From positions 1 through 20,709 of IMG/VR virus record IMGVR_UViG_3300001979_000008: a DNA stretch of 20,709 nucleotides. One strand, 5' to 3'. The position numbers and the translations under genes were made by a program. Of the stretch, positions 7,647 through 15,375 are shown piece by piece. The notes under the pieces were generated by a model. It was not told the DNA's origin, searched no databases, and saw only the letters and a program-made list of their open reading frames with translations. Source of the DNA: a virus. The first letter of the stretch is position 1; each line of letters opens with the position of its first letter.

Positions 7647-8074
7647 TGTTCCAGCGCACCAAATACTGGCCTGATTCCCTTTCGACCTATCTCGACCGCG
7701 TGAGCGAATATCGCTTCGATTGGGGCGCCACCAAAGCCGATAGCCATGACTGCGCGACATTCATTTGCGGAGCGATCAAGGCGCAGACCGGCGAAGATAT
7801 TACCGGCGATTTTGCGGGCAAATATACGAGTTGGAAAGAAGCCGGAAAATGGCTGATCGATAATGGCTACAGGTCGTTCTACGATTGCGTCACTCAACGC
7901 CTTGGCGAGTCCGTTCATGCAAGTCAGGCAAGGCGAGGTGACATTGTGGGCCGACAAGAAAATGGCCGCTTCTATCTCGGCGTCTGCGTTGGAAAGTTCA
8001 GCTACTTCCTAGATGACAACGGACTTGTCCCTTGGCCGTCAATGGACTGCGATGCTTGTTGGCGCATCGGCTAA
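7646..8074 (+). CDS. DUF6950 / NlpC-P60-like tail tip peptidase
   Basis: The 142-residue protein has the DUF6950 arrangement. An 'RFDWGATKADSHDCATFICGAI' segment has C36 (counting from ATG 7646) as the likely nucleophile. A mid-region 'GKYTSWKEAGKWLIDNGY' follows, then a 'RRGDIVGRQENGRFYLGVCVG' strand pair in the place of the catalytic His strand, and an ending 'CDACWRIG'. Related cell-wall peptidases sit in the tail tip and help it cross the envelope. Here the expected His position is not obvious, so activity is uncertain. ATG 7646 was chosen over TTG 7643 because of GGGAG 8 bases upstream and the TGATG coupling with the previous gene. Confidence 0.75.
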   Translation: MFQRTKYWPDSLSTYLDRVSEYRFDWGATKADSHDCATFICGAIKAQTGEDITGDFAGKYTSWKEAGKWLIDNGYRSFYDCVTQRLGESVHASQARRGDIVGRQENGRFYLGVCVGKFSYFLDDNGLVPWPSMDCDACWRIG

Positions 8075-8092
8075 GTAAGAACGCCTAAACGG

Positions 8093-8122
8093 TAAATACC
8101 TCAAAATAATTGAGGTATTGAA
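8093..8122 (+). promoter_or_regulatory. TAAATA hairpin that buries the Shine-Dalgarno of the J-like gene
   Basis: AATACCTCAA (8095-8104) pairs with TTGAGGTATT (8110-8119), a perfect 10-bp stem with a 5-base loop AATAA. TAAATA occupies 8093-8098. The ribosome site GAGG (8112-8115) lies in the 3' arm, exactly 7 bases before the GTG start at 8123. Both stem size and spacing mirror the element before the tape measure, but the inner stem sequence is different. A role in translational gating is inference. Confidence 0.65.
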
Positions 8123-10213
8123 GTGGGCAAAATCATTAAGTTCGTGGCGATTGTGGCTCTTGCCGCAGTCGCCATGGTTGCTTTCAGTTATCTAGCACCG
8201 GCACTTTTCTCAGCGTTCGGTGGTTCGGTCGCGGCCGGTATGACTGCATCCTCTGCTCTCGCGGCAGCAGGAACTAGCGCAGCGGCTATCGCGGCTAAAG
8301 TGGTCGCAGGCATGATCGTCACGCTGGGCATGTCGCTGGCTACTCGAATGATCATGGGCAAGCCCAAGACACTCGGCTCTGCTCTCAGCTTCAACATCAC
8401 GACCGACCCGACAGCGCCGCGCAAGATCGTCTTCGGACGAACAGCGGCAGGCACAGACGAACGTTTCCATGAGAAGGTGAAGCGCGACAGTTGGGCCTAC
8501 ATGACCGAACTCATTGCAGCCAATTCGAAAAGTGCTTTCTGGAACCAACAACCTCGCGTGACTGCTATTCTGAAGAAGGGCGACTATCTTCACAGGGTCA
8601 TCGCTCTCGCAAGCCATCGCGTTCACAAGGTATCGAAGGTCTATCTAGAGGACGAACTGTCCTATCTCAATGGCAGCACCACCGGCAAATATGATGACAA
8701 AAGCGGCCTCGTAATTGGCGCGGTTGAAGAAGGTGACACTGAGAACGCGGAAAAGTTCGGCAGCGGCGATTATTGGAAAAACACTGCTACATTTACCGGC
8801 TGCGCCTATCTCAAAATGATCTTCCGTCTCAGCACGGATAATTACCCTGACGGCCTGCCAACCCGCATTACGACAATCGTTGACGGCTGCCCTGTCTACG
8901 ATCCGCGACTCGATAGCACGGTCGGCGGTGTTGGCTCTCACCGCGCCAATAATCAGGACACCTGGTCCTTTATAAGCGGGTCGGAGGATATTGGCCGCAA
9001 CCCTGCTCTGGCTCTGCTGACTTACCTCATCGGCTGGAAGATCAATGGCCGCCTTGCTTGGGGCATGGGCATTCCAGTGGATCGCATCGACCTCGGCAAT
9101 TTCATGACCTACGCCAATATGTGCGAGGAACCGGTTGTCACCAATGGCGGAACCACGGTCAATCGCTACTTCTGCGATTGCCTCCTATCGACCGCCGATA
9201 CCCACGAAGCGAATATCAACATCATTTCGGCGGCCATGGGCACGGCAAAGCTGGTCGATACCGCTGGCATGTATCAGCTTATCGGCGGCTATGACGATCT
9301 CGACGGCCCGACGATCACGTTCACAAGGGACGATCTGATCGGCCAGTATGAATACACGCCAGACAACCTATCCCTCAAAGATACCTTCAACATCGCTCGT
9401 GGTCGCTTCCCTGATCCTGAGAACCTGTACCAGTTGAACGATTGGGGGCAGATCGAAATTGCCCCGCTTGAGGATAATATTCCTCGCCCGCAGGTCTTCG
9501 ATTTCGCGGCTGTGACGCGATACGAGCAAGCGCAGCGCATCGCCAAGCAGAACCTCGTCAGGAACAAATACTCCGCGACATTCTCATCCGTGTTCGGCCC
9601 GAAGGCATTTGCGGTTCAGGTCGGTTCGCTGGTCCGCATGGTCGTCCCTGAATTGGGCTGGGTCACGAATGGCAAACTGTTCCGCGTAATCAGTCAAAGC
9701 GAGACGATCGACCTCGCTTTCAACATGACGCTCCAAGAGGAAGCCGCGCAAATCTACGCATGGGACGATGACGAGACGAAAGACCTGCCTCCGGTCGTCA
9801 AAGTTCCGGCTTATGACCCGAATGAGAGCATCGGCGTGGAAGGGCTGACAGCTTCAACGCGAACCATCACCAACAGCAACGGCGCACAGGTCAGCCAGAT
9901 TGACGTTAGCTGGATCGCGCCCGACGCAGGCGTTCAGGCCATCCAAATCCAGTTCCGTGAGCAGAATGGCGACACATGGAATACCGCTACTGATCGTTTC
10001 AGCCATGAGGCGGAAATCTTCTCATTTTCCGCAATCGCAGGCGGCGTGAACCACATCATTAGAGCGCGCTTCCTCATGTATAGCGGCATGTGGGGAGACT
10101 GGACTGAGACGCAAGTGGACAGCGCAAGGGATAGCTATGCTTCAAGCGTCGTCGGCTATCTGACGAATGAGAATGTCTCGTTCCCGTCCGACGCATCCGG
10201 CAACATCACATAA
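8123..10213 (+). CDS. J-like tail tip attachment protein (N-terminal and FnIII part)
   Basis: The 696-residue protein starts at GTG 8123. The first ~78 residues are a hydrophobic Ala/Gly-rich region, typical of alphaproteobacterial tip proteins (fusion of lambda I-like and J-like parts). The middle has the tail-protein-3-like features 'PRKIVFGRTAAGTDERFHEKV', 'GRLAWGMGIPVDRIDLGNFMTYANMCEEPV' and 'ISAAMGTAKLVDTAGMYQLIGG', the pattern of the J-type tail domain that forms the tip ring. Residues ~570-670 look like one fibronectin type III domain. Lambda J is ~1130 residues; here the protein stops early at a single TAA (10211-10213), and the next gene, in the same frame, carries the DUF1983 part that normally lies at the C-terminus of J. 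Confidence 0.85.
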   Translation: MGKIIKFVAIVALAAVAMVAFSYLAPALFSAFGGSVAAGMTASSALAAAGTSAAAIAAKVVAGMIVTLGMSLATRMIMGKPKTLGSALSFNITTDPTAPRKIVFGRTAAGTDERFHEKVKRDSWAYMTELIAANSKSAFWNQQPRVTAILKKGDYLHRVIALASHRVHKVSKVYLEDELSYLNGSTTGKYDDKSGLVIGAVEEGDTENAEKFGSGDYWKNTATFTGCAYLKMIFRLSTDNYPDGLPTRITTIVDGCPVYDPRLDSTVGGVGSHRANNQDTWSFISGSEDIGRNPALALLTYLIGWKINGRLAWGMGIPVDRIDLGNFMTYANMCEEPVVTNGGTTVNRYFCDCLLSTADTHEANINIISAAMGTAKLVDTAGMYQLIGGYDDLDGPTITFTRDDLIGQYEYTPDNLSLKDTFNIARGRFPDPENLYQLNDWGQIEIAPLEDNIPRPQVFDFAAVTRYEQAQRIAKQNLVRNKYSATFSSVFGPKAFAVQVGSLVRMVVPELGWVTNGKLFRVISQSETIDLAFNMTLQEEAAQIYAWDDDETKDLPPVVKVPAYDPNESIGVEGLTASTRTITNSNGAQVSQIDVSWIAPDAGVQAIQIQFREQNGDTWNTATDRFSHEAEIFSFSAIAGGVNHIIRARFLMYSGMWGDWTETQVDSARDSYASSVVGYLTNENVSFPSDASGNIT

Positions 10214-10239
10214 ATATTGGGAGTTCCAATATTAGGTGA
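10211..10239 (+). promoter_or_regulatory. TAAATA hairpin between the two J-like reading frames
   Basis: AATATTGG (10213-10220) pairs with CCAATATT (10226-10233), an 8-bp stem with a 5-base loop GAGTT. TAAATA at 10211-10216 includes the TAA stop of the upstream gene. The ribosome site AGGTGA (10234-10239) abuts the 3' arm and serves ATG 10244. Geometry matches the elements at 2393 and 8093 (5-base loop, AATA/TATT base of the stem). Confidence 0.6.
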
Positions 10240-10243
10240 CAGC

Positions 10244-11884
10244 ATGACTTCCCTCGATACGTTTAGCGGCCAGTTCAAAATCTACGACAATGCGGTTGAT
10301 GTTACGACCGGCAATGGTGCAACTTATGAAGTTGCCTATCAAGAGGGTTGCTCTGTCGCCATCAATAGCAGCAATGGCCAATATGGCGTTACGGCTGTTG
10401 CGAATGACAATGCGAATGCGACATTTCGCGCCTACTATAATGGCTATGAAATCTACAAGACTTTCACCATTGCAAAGGCTCGCGCTACTGACGGCACGAG
10501 CAAATATGTTGAATTAGCGACAAGCCATTATTTCTATGCCTATGACGCGAACAATCAGGTTCTACCGCAAACCACTACCCTGACGCTGACAAAGTATAAT
10601 CTTTCTTCAACAACACAGTGGCGGTTGAAGAGGGTTGATAACACGGCTCTCGCAGAGGGAACCGCTGCTGCTCTGCTGACAGCCGGGAAGATCAGTAGTT
10701 CAGCTAACGCGAACAGCATAACCCTTGAAGCCGCGCTGTTTGACGATCTGTGTCGGTCGAATGGCGTTTCGGCGCTCGTCATTGAGGCTGTCGTGGCAAA
10801 TGGCACCGCGTTCAGCACTGACCGGGTTACGCTCTGTCAGATGCTCCGGCGTTCCCGCATCGCATGGGACAGCGTTACCGACCCATACGGCACAAAGCCG
10901 GAAGACAATGCCACTGTTGGCGCACCAGAGGGCACAATGATCGGCCTTCGTCCGGTTAGCGAGGTGCTTGCCGATCTGGAGTTCAATGCCGACTCCATGC
11001 TGGAACAGGTCTTTCGCGTCGATAACATGGAAACGGTCTATGATGCCCGCACGTTTGTCGAGGGACAGCCGGTAGGCACGTTTGTTCTGAACGAACGAAC
11101 CCAGCGCGAAACGGACATCGCCGCGATCAACACAACGCTCGATCTCATCGGCGCAAAAAGCTCTGATGGAACGGCCTTCATTCTAGATGCGGCAACAGTT
11201 CAAAGCCAGCCGGGTAAAACCCTCGCGTCAACACTCGATGAACTAAGCGCAGCGACGAGCGAGCATGAAGCCTCGATCATCAACTTGAGCGAAGTTCTCA
11301 TTTCGTCCGATGGCGTCACTGCAAAAGCAGTCCATCAGATCAACGTTGACGGGCATATTACCGGCGTCGTGAATACGAATGATGGGACCGTTGGTGACTA
11401 TGCGATTGTCACGGACGTATTCAGGCTTATCGATCCGAATGAGGGAACGTCAATCACTCCTTTTGCTTACGCCGATGGCGTGATCAAGATGACCAATGTT
11501 GAAGTCGATACGCTAAAAGTGGGAACAGGCGGCACGGTCGGCGCTCCATCCATTAGTTCCGCAACATTAGCAGTCGCCGGAACGGGGACGAGCAACTGGC
11601 TCACCATATTGTCGCAGTCGATAACGCTGGCCAGTCCCGGCACAATCTTTGCCAATGTGAGCGTTGCTCTTGGCTTTCCAGATGGTGACAAGACTTGGAA
11701 TACAAAGCTGCGGATCAACGGACAGCAAGTCTTCCACATCGGCGGCATGAAGACAGCAGACAGCGTTCCTATGATGGGTGCACTACAGCTTGCAGCAGGC
11801 ACCTATACCGTTGATGTTATCTTCGCTGCGGAGACTTCCGTTACAGCCAATAGCCGTACGCTCTTCTCCATGACGATCTACTGA
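10244..11884 (+). CDS. Central tail fibre protein with DUF1983-like domain (C-terminal part of a split J)
   Basis: I chose ATG 10244 because AGGTGA lies just upstream; a TTG at 10217 would start inside the hairpin loop region and is less likely. The ~546-residue protein has N-terminal Ig-like beta sequence (residues ~1-190) and a DUF1983-like domain at ~285-420. That domain has 'ERTQRETDIAAINTTLDLI', then 'FRLIDPNEGTSITPFAYADGVIKMTNVEVDTL', the well-known 'F-i-------pF-v-dG-v-i--A-I--L' pattern. A C-terminal beta sandwich (~440-546, 'SQSITLASPGTIFANVSVALG') could bind the cell surface. It is in the same frame as the J-like gene, separated by one stop codon, so a fused form of about 1250 residues by readthrough is formally possible. 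Confidence 0.72.
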   Translation: MTSLDTFSGQFKIYDNAVDVTTGNGATYEVAYQEGCSVAINSSNGQYGVTAVANDNANATFRAYYNGYEIYKTFTIAKARATDGTSKYVELATSHYFYAYDANNQVLPQTTTLTLTKYNLSSTTQWRLKRVDNTALAEGTAAALLTAGKISSSANANSITLEAALFDDLCRSNGVSALVIEAVVANGTAFSTDRVTLCQMLRRSRIAWDSVTDPYGTKPEDNATVGAPEGTMIGLRPVSEVLADLEFNADSMLEQVFRVDNMETVYDARTFVEGQPVGTFVLNERTQRETDIAAINTTLDLIGAKSSDGTAFILDAATVQSQPGKTLASTLDELSAATSEHEASIINLSEVLISSDGVTAKAVHQINVDGHITGVVNTNDGTVGDYAIVTDVFRLIDPNEGTSITPFAYADGVIKMTNVEVDTLKVGTGGTVGAPSISSATLAVAGTGTSNWLTILSQSITLASPGTIFANVSVALGFPDGDKTWNTKLRINGQQVFHIGGMKTADSVPMMGALQLAAGTYTVDVIFAAETSVTANSRTLFSMTIY

Positions 11885-11894
11885 TAAGTAGCGT

Positions 11895-12497
11895 ATGTCC
11901 AGAACACTCGATCAGCTTGATACCGATCTAGCGGCGCTCGAAACAACCGTTGGCGCGGAGTTGTCGCCTAGCCGCGCTGACCTCACCAACCAGATGTCCG
12001 AACTGCTCGATAAATGGCAGGCGCGAGAAACCGAATTTCGCACATGGATGACCGGCACGATCAACGGCGGTCCCAATGGTGACGGCTTTTACCCTCTCAC
12101 CGATTCCACTGGCTATGCCCAGCTCGCGGCCTGTCCCGCGAAACTGAGGAATATTTCACAGGTCATTATCCAGCGGATCACCCCTACGTCCTCAAGCCTG
12201 TTCGTGGATGCTTTTGCGGGGCCGGTGGCGCATATCACGCTAAACACGGCTAGCCTGACCCTCACAGTGGGCGTTACTACCGTCGATACAGCCCATGAGC
12301 ATCGGCTGCGCCTGTATCTCACGCAGGACGGATCAGGGGGCCGGGACATTAGCTGGCCCTCGAATATCATGTGGAACCAGCAGCGCGAACCCATCTTGTC
12401 GGTGACGCCGGGTTACACCGATATTATCGACCTATCGAGCATCGACGGCGGCGTGAGTTGGTTCGGCATCTTTGCCGGGGTGGCGTTCACCTCATGA
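11895..12497 (+). CDS. Small tail fibre-associated protein, unknown function
   Basis: The 200-residue protein has an N-terminal helical segment with heptad character (residues ~3-48, 'LDQLDTDLAALETTV') and then a beta-rich domain with 'GPVAHITLNTASLTLTVG' and 'DISWPSNIMWNQQREPIL'. Trp-containing '-isWPsni-W' strands of this kind are frequent in phage appendage and tail-spike accessory domains. The start ATG 11895 has no convincing Shine-Dalgarno and follows a 5-bp hairpin (CTACT-GATA-AGTAG) overlapping the upstream stop. Its end overlaps the next start in ATGA (12494-12497). Fibre association is inferred from position. Confidence 0.5.
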   Translation: MSRTLDQLDTDLAALETTVGAELSPSRADLTNQMSELLDKWQARETEFRTWMTGTINGGPNGDGFYPLTDSTGYAQLAACPAKLRNISQVIIQRITPTSSSLFVDAFAGPVAHITLNTASLTLTVGVTTVDTAHEHRLRLYLTQDGSGGRDISWPSNIMWNQQREPILSVTPGYTDIIDLSSIDGGVSWFGIFAGVAFTS

Positions 12498-15352
12498 CCG
12501 GCACATTCTCGAACGACATCGTTAGCATGATTATCAGCCTCCACAATTTCGTGGAGCGATATACCGGCGATGCTGCCGTGGGCGAGGACGCCAATTACCT
12601 CGTCAACAATGCCGGGGTGGTCAACAACTCGCTGCACTATGAAAGCGGTCGCGGCAGCTATCTGCCTAGCAATGCGGCTACCAGCGAAAGCCAAGTGCTG
12701 CTCGCACTGGGCTATATCCGCGCCTATGAAGCAACCGGCATCCCGATATTCAAAGACCGTGCCGTCCGGTTCACTAACGCCTATCTCGAAAACTACTTTC
12801 CGGCATATTCGCTGCCGATCTCCGTCGGTGAATGGCGGCATCATTGGGTTATCAACGGCAAATACCCGTTCAAGGTGCTGGGGCCGGTCGATACGCGAGA
12901 TTATCAGCAGTCCGGTTCTTTCGATCTTGTCGTGGATTTCGAAGATGGGATCGGCTTCATCCCGCACGGCTCCCCGAACTTTGGCGAACTGACTGCCCGC
13001 GTCTATTTCGCCTACGGCCCTGTCGCTACCGCAAAGCTGCTCTGGAAAAACGTCTTTGCCGATGTGCTGGGCGATACCGGCGAGAAATATGCGGTGGATT
13101 GTTTCATCGATAGCCGATTGATGAAGATGGATGCCAATGGCGTTGAACTCGGCATCTTGGAAAGCGAGACAGCCGGAAAAATCAAGCTTGTCGAGCCGTT
13201 CACCGGACAACTCAAGGTCGCATCTGCTGCCCGTACAGGAGCCGTCATTGCGCGCAACAATGGCTTCGATGCTTGGCCTATGTGGCGCAAGCTGGGCTAT
13301 GGCGAGTGTGCGAGCGCGATGGACGTTGAACTCTGGCACATCGAACTGTTCAAGGCGATGTACGACAGCACCGGCAACACGGACTATCTGCGCGCCTTCA
13401 ACTCCGCTGCCTATTCATTGGATGCCGCAACACGGCTGGAACCGGAAGCCTACTACTTCAAGAAGAACTCTACTTCTTCCAAGCCTTTCAAACATGGCAT
13501 CGCTTATTGGTCGCTCAGCAATAGTTCGATGACCGCTTATGTAGGCGTTGATCGCGGTTACAGCACAATCATGAAATATCGCGAGACCGGCTCTGACGTT
13601 GCGGAACTTGAAGTCGCACAGACCGCGATCATCAATCGGGTGACGCCCGAAACCGTCCTTAACTGCGAAATGCTGTTGAACAGCCCCAACACCTTCTGCG
13701 ATCTGACCATCACTGTTAGCGATGAACTGGGAGCGGAGCCGCAAACGTTCAGCGAAATCCTGCTTGCCGATGACAGCCTGAGTTCCGTGCCCATTCGCGC
13801 ATTCAAGTTCAAAACCTTTCGCCGAAAAAAGAAAAGCGACGGCACCAGCTATCTGACCGCCGATCAAGCCGAGTTCATGCCCAATTCGGGCGCGGTAGCG
13901 ACGAAAGAGATGGGCTATTTCAATGATCGCCTCGTCGGTTTTGCAGGCATTTCCCTGCCATCGCCGGAAGCATATTGCGTCGTAGGGTTCTGGACCGTCA
14001 CATCAGGATCGATCGGCCTCGACACGCTCACATATCGCCTCAAGTCCGGTCGCTGCGCTATCACTGTTCAGGATGCCGATGGATGGATTTGGGGGAAGGA
14101 ATTAGCGGCAGGCACAGGCGGCTGGAGCCAATACACTCTCGGCGCGGGGGATCTCACGCCATGGCCCTACCAGAACAACACAGGGACGCCGCCGAGCGCG
14201 TTTCCATCCGGCACCAGCTTCAACAGCTTCAGTTTCGCGCCGATCCCTGAAACCGGGCCGGCCTCCATCGACGTATATTGCTATGGCGAGGAGCCGACGA
14301 ACTTTGATCTTCCCGAAGCGATGCTGACGGAGGTGAAGCTGAAAATGAAAAGCCGCGCCGCGATCACCGCGAAGTTCGGGGACATTTATGTCTCGAACAG
14401 CTTGCCGATCAGCTACCGTTACAGCCCCGGCGTCGTGCCATTCACGACTGATAGGAACGGCAAGGAAGGCACGAAATTTTGGCGCGGCACTCCGTATGTC
14501 GCGTACCAATATCCCTCTGTCTGGGCGATGCTGGGAAAGCTGGATCATGTCAGCCAGGTCATAGAATTCTACAGAGACAGCCAGGACGATTATTACAGCA
14601 AAACCGGCCTGCGCGGCCCGTTCTCGCAGGTCTATATCTGGCCTAAGTGGGATAACGTCGCATACGGGCAGGCAGAGGGCTTCTCAGCAACCGGCCCTGA
14701 CCCGAACACCTATTGGGGCGGCTTCCAAGCACGCTCTTTCAACGGCGCTGCTAGCCTATTGCTGCAACTGGACAGGGACGGCAATGCGATCCCGACCGCG
14801 CTTTATGAGGTCGTTGACGACTACGTGGCGTTCCTTGCAGATTTCTTGCGTGATAACGGCAATCAGCCACCGACATATTTTGCTCAGGATGGTTCGTCGC
14901 TGCCCAGTACCTCCTATGACGAGCCGCATATTGCTGCGCTCCATATCAACGCCCTATCGGCGCTGATCGAAGCCGGTCATTCGACCGCCGACATTTTTGA
15001 GGCGCGTGAACGCAGCCTCAGCTACCTCTACGCCCTGTTCAGCAAGAGCGGGGAAATGTCGGGCAGCTTTTCCCCAAGCCCCTCTACGAGATTGTTTTAC
15101 GGGTTCTGGGTAGGCGAAATTCTCAGGGCGCTATCCTCGTCAGTCCTGATGGAGGATCAGCAGTTGCGAACGCCGTCATCTGTCATCGTAGAACCGGAGC
15201 AGATGGAATTTGAAGAGGAAACCTTTGTCACCCTCGAAACCGGGGAAGTGCTGGCGTTCGACATGCCGGTTATCATGCCAGTGATTGAAATGGAATTTGC
15301 CGACGCAGTAACAGTGGCCACGGAAACCGGAGACGTCCTCGCCTTTGAGTAA
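12494..15352 (+). CDS. Large putative tail fibre / glycosidase-like protein
   Basis: Translation most likely starts at ATG 12494 in an ATGA overlap, not further upstream where the frame merely overlaps the previous gene. The ~952-residue product begins with Met-Thr-Gly-Thr-Phe. Both ends contain alternating amphipathic helices: residues ~55-110 with 'LGYIRAYEATGIPIFKDRAVRFTNAYLENYF', and ~770-890 with 'VVDDYVAFLADFLRDNGNQPPTYF' and 'HINALSALIEAG'. These recall alpha/alpha toroid (six-hairpin glycosidase-like) folds of depolymerases. The middle is beta-rich. The last ~60 residues hold two copies of an 'MEF-----V-TETG-VLAF' motif. A role in recognising or cutting surface polysaccharide is inference; no catalytic residues can be assigned. 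Confidence 0.6.
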   Translation: MTGTFSNDIVSMIISLHNFVERYTGDAAVGEDANYLVNNAGVVNNSLHYESGRGSYLPSNAATSESQVLLALGYIRAYEATGIPIFKDRAVRFTNAYLENYFPAYSLPISVGEWRHHWVINGKYPFKVLGPVDTRDYQQSGSFDLVVDFEDGIGFIPHGSPNFGELTARVYFAYGPVATAKLLWKNVFADVLGDTGEKYAVDCFIDSRLMKMDANGVELGILESETAGKIKLVEPFTGQLKVASAARTGAVIARNNGFDAWPMWRKLGYGECASAMDVELWHIELFKAMYDSTGNTDYLRAFNSAAYSLDAATRLEPEAYYFKKNSTSSKPFKHGIAYWSLSNSSMTAYVGVDRGYSTIMKYRETGSDVAELEVAQTAIINRVTPETVLNCEMLLNSPNTFCDLTITVSDELGAEPQTFSEILLADDSLSSVPIRAFKFKTFRRKKKSDGTSYLTADQAEFMPNSGAVATKEMGYFNDRLVGFAGISLPSPEAYCVVGFWTVTSGSIGLDTLTYRLKSGRCAITVQDADGWIWGKELAAGTGGWSQYTLGAGDLTPWPYQNNTGTPPSAFPSGTSFNSFSFAPIPETGPASIDVYCYGEEPTNFDLPEAMLTEVKLKMKSRAAITAKFGDIYVSNSLPISYRYSPGVVPFTTDRNGKEGTKFWRGTPYVAYQYPSVWAMLGKLDHVSQVIEFYRDSQDDYYSKTGLRGPFSQVYIWPKWDNVAYGQAEGFSATGPDPNTYWGGFQARSFNGAASLLLQLDRDGNAIPTALYEVVDDYVAFLADFLRDNGNQPPTYFAQDGSSLPSTSYDEPHIAALHINALSALIEAGHSTADIFEARERSLSYLYALFSKSGEMSGSFSPSPSTRLFYGFWVGEILRALSSSVLMEDQQLRTPSSVIVEPEQMEFEEETFVTLETGEVLAFDMPVIMPVIEMEFADAVTVATETGDVLAFE

Positions 15353-15375
15353 ATAACGATAACAAAGGAGGCGCC
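15342..15375 (+). promoter_or_regulatory. TAAATA in the loop of a stem covering the last fibre gene's Shine-Dalgarno
   Basis: CCTTTG (15342-15347), at the end of the large fibre gene, pairs with CAAAGG (15363-15368). The loop contains the TAA stop and TAAATA (15350-15355). The 3' arm is part of the ribosome site AAAGGAGG (15364-15371) of ATG 15376. The motif position differs from the other sites (in the loop rather than the stem base), but the outcome, a covered Shine-Dalgarno, is the same. Significance is uncertain with a 6-bp stem. Confidence 0.4.

Noticed and set aside
12371-12493. Upstream extension of the large fibre gene
   Set aside because: The extra 41 residues are Arg/His-rich out-of-frame shadow of the previous gene's end; the ATGA overlap at 12494 gives the natural start.
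12413-13339. Minus-strand open frame of 308 residues across the start of the large fibre gene
   Set aside because: It overlaps two supported plus-strand genes completely and reads as a reverse-complement shadow of them; no motif supports it.
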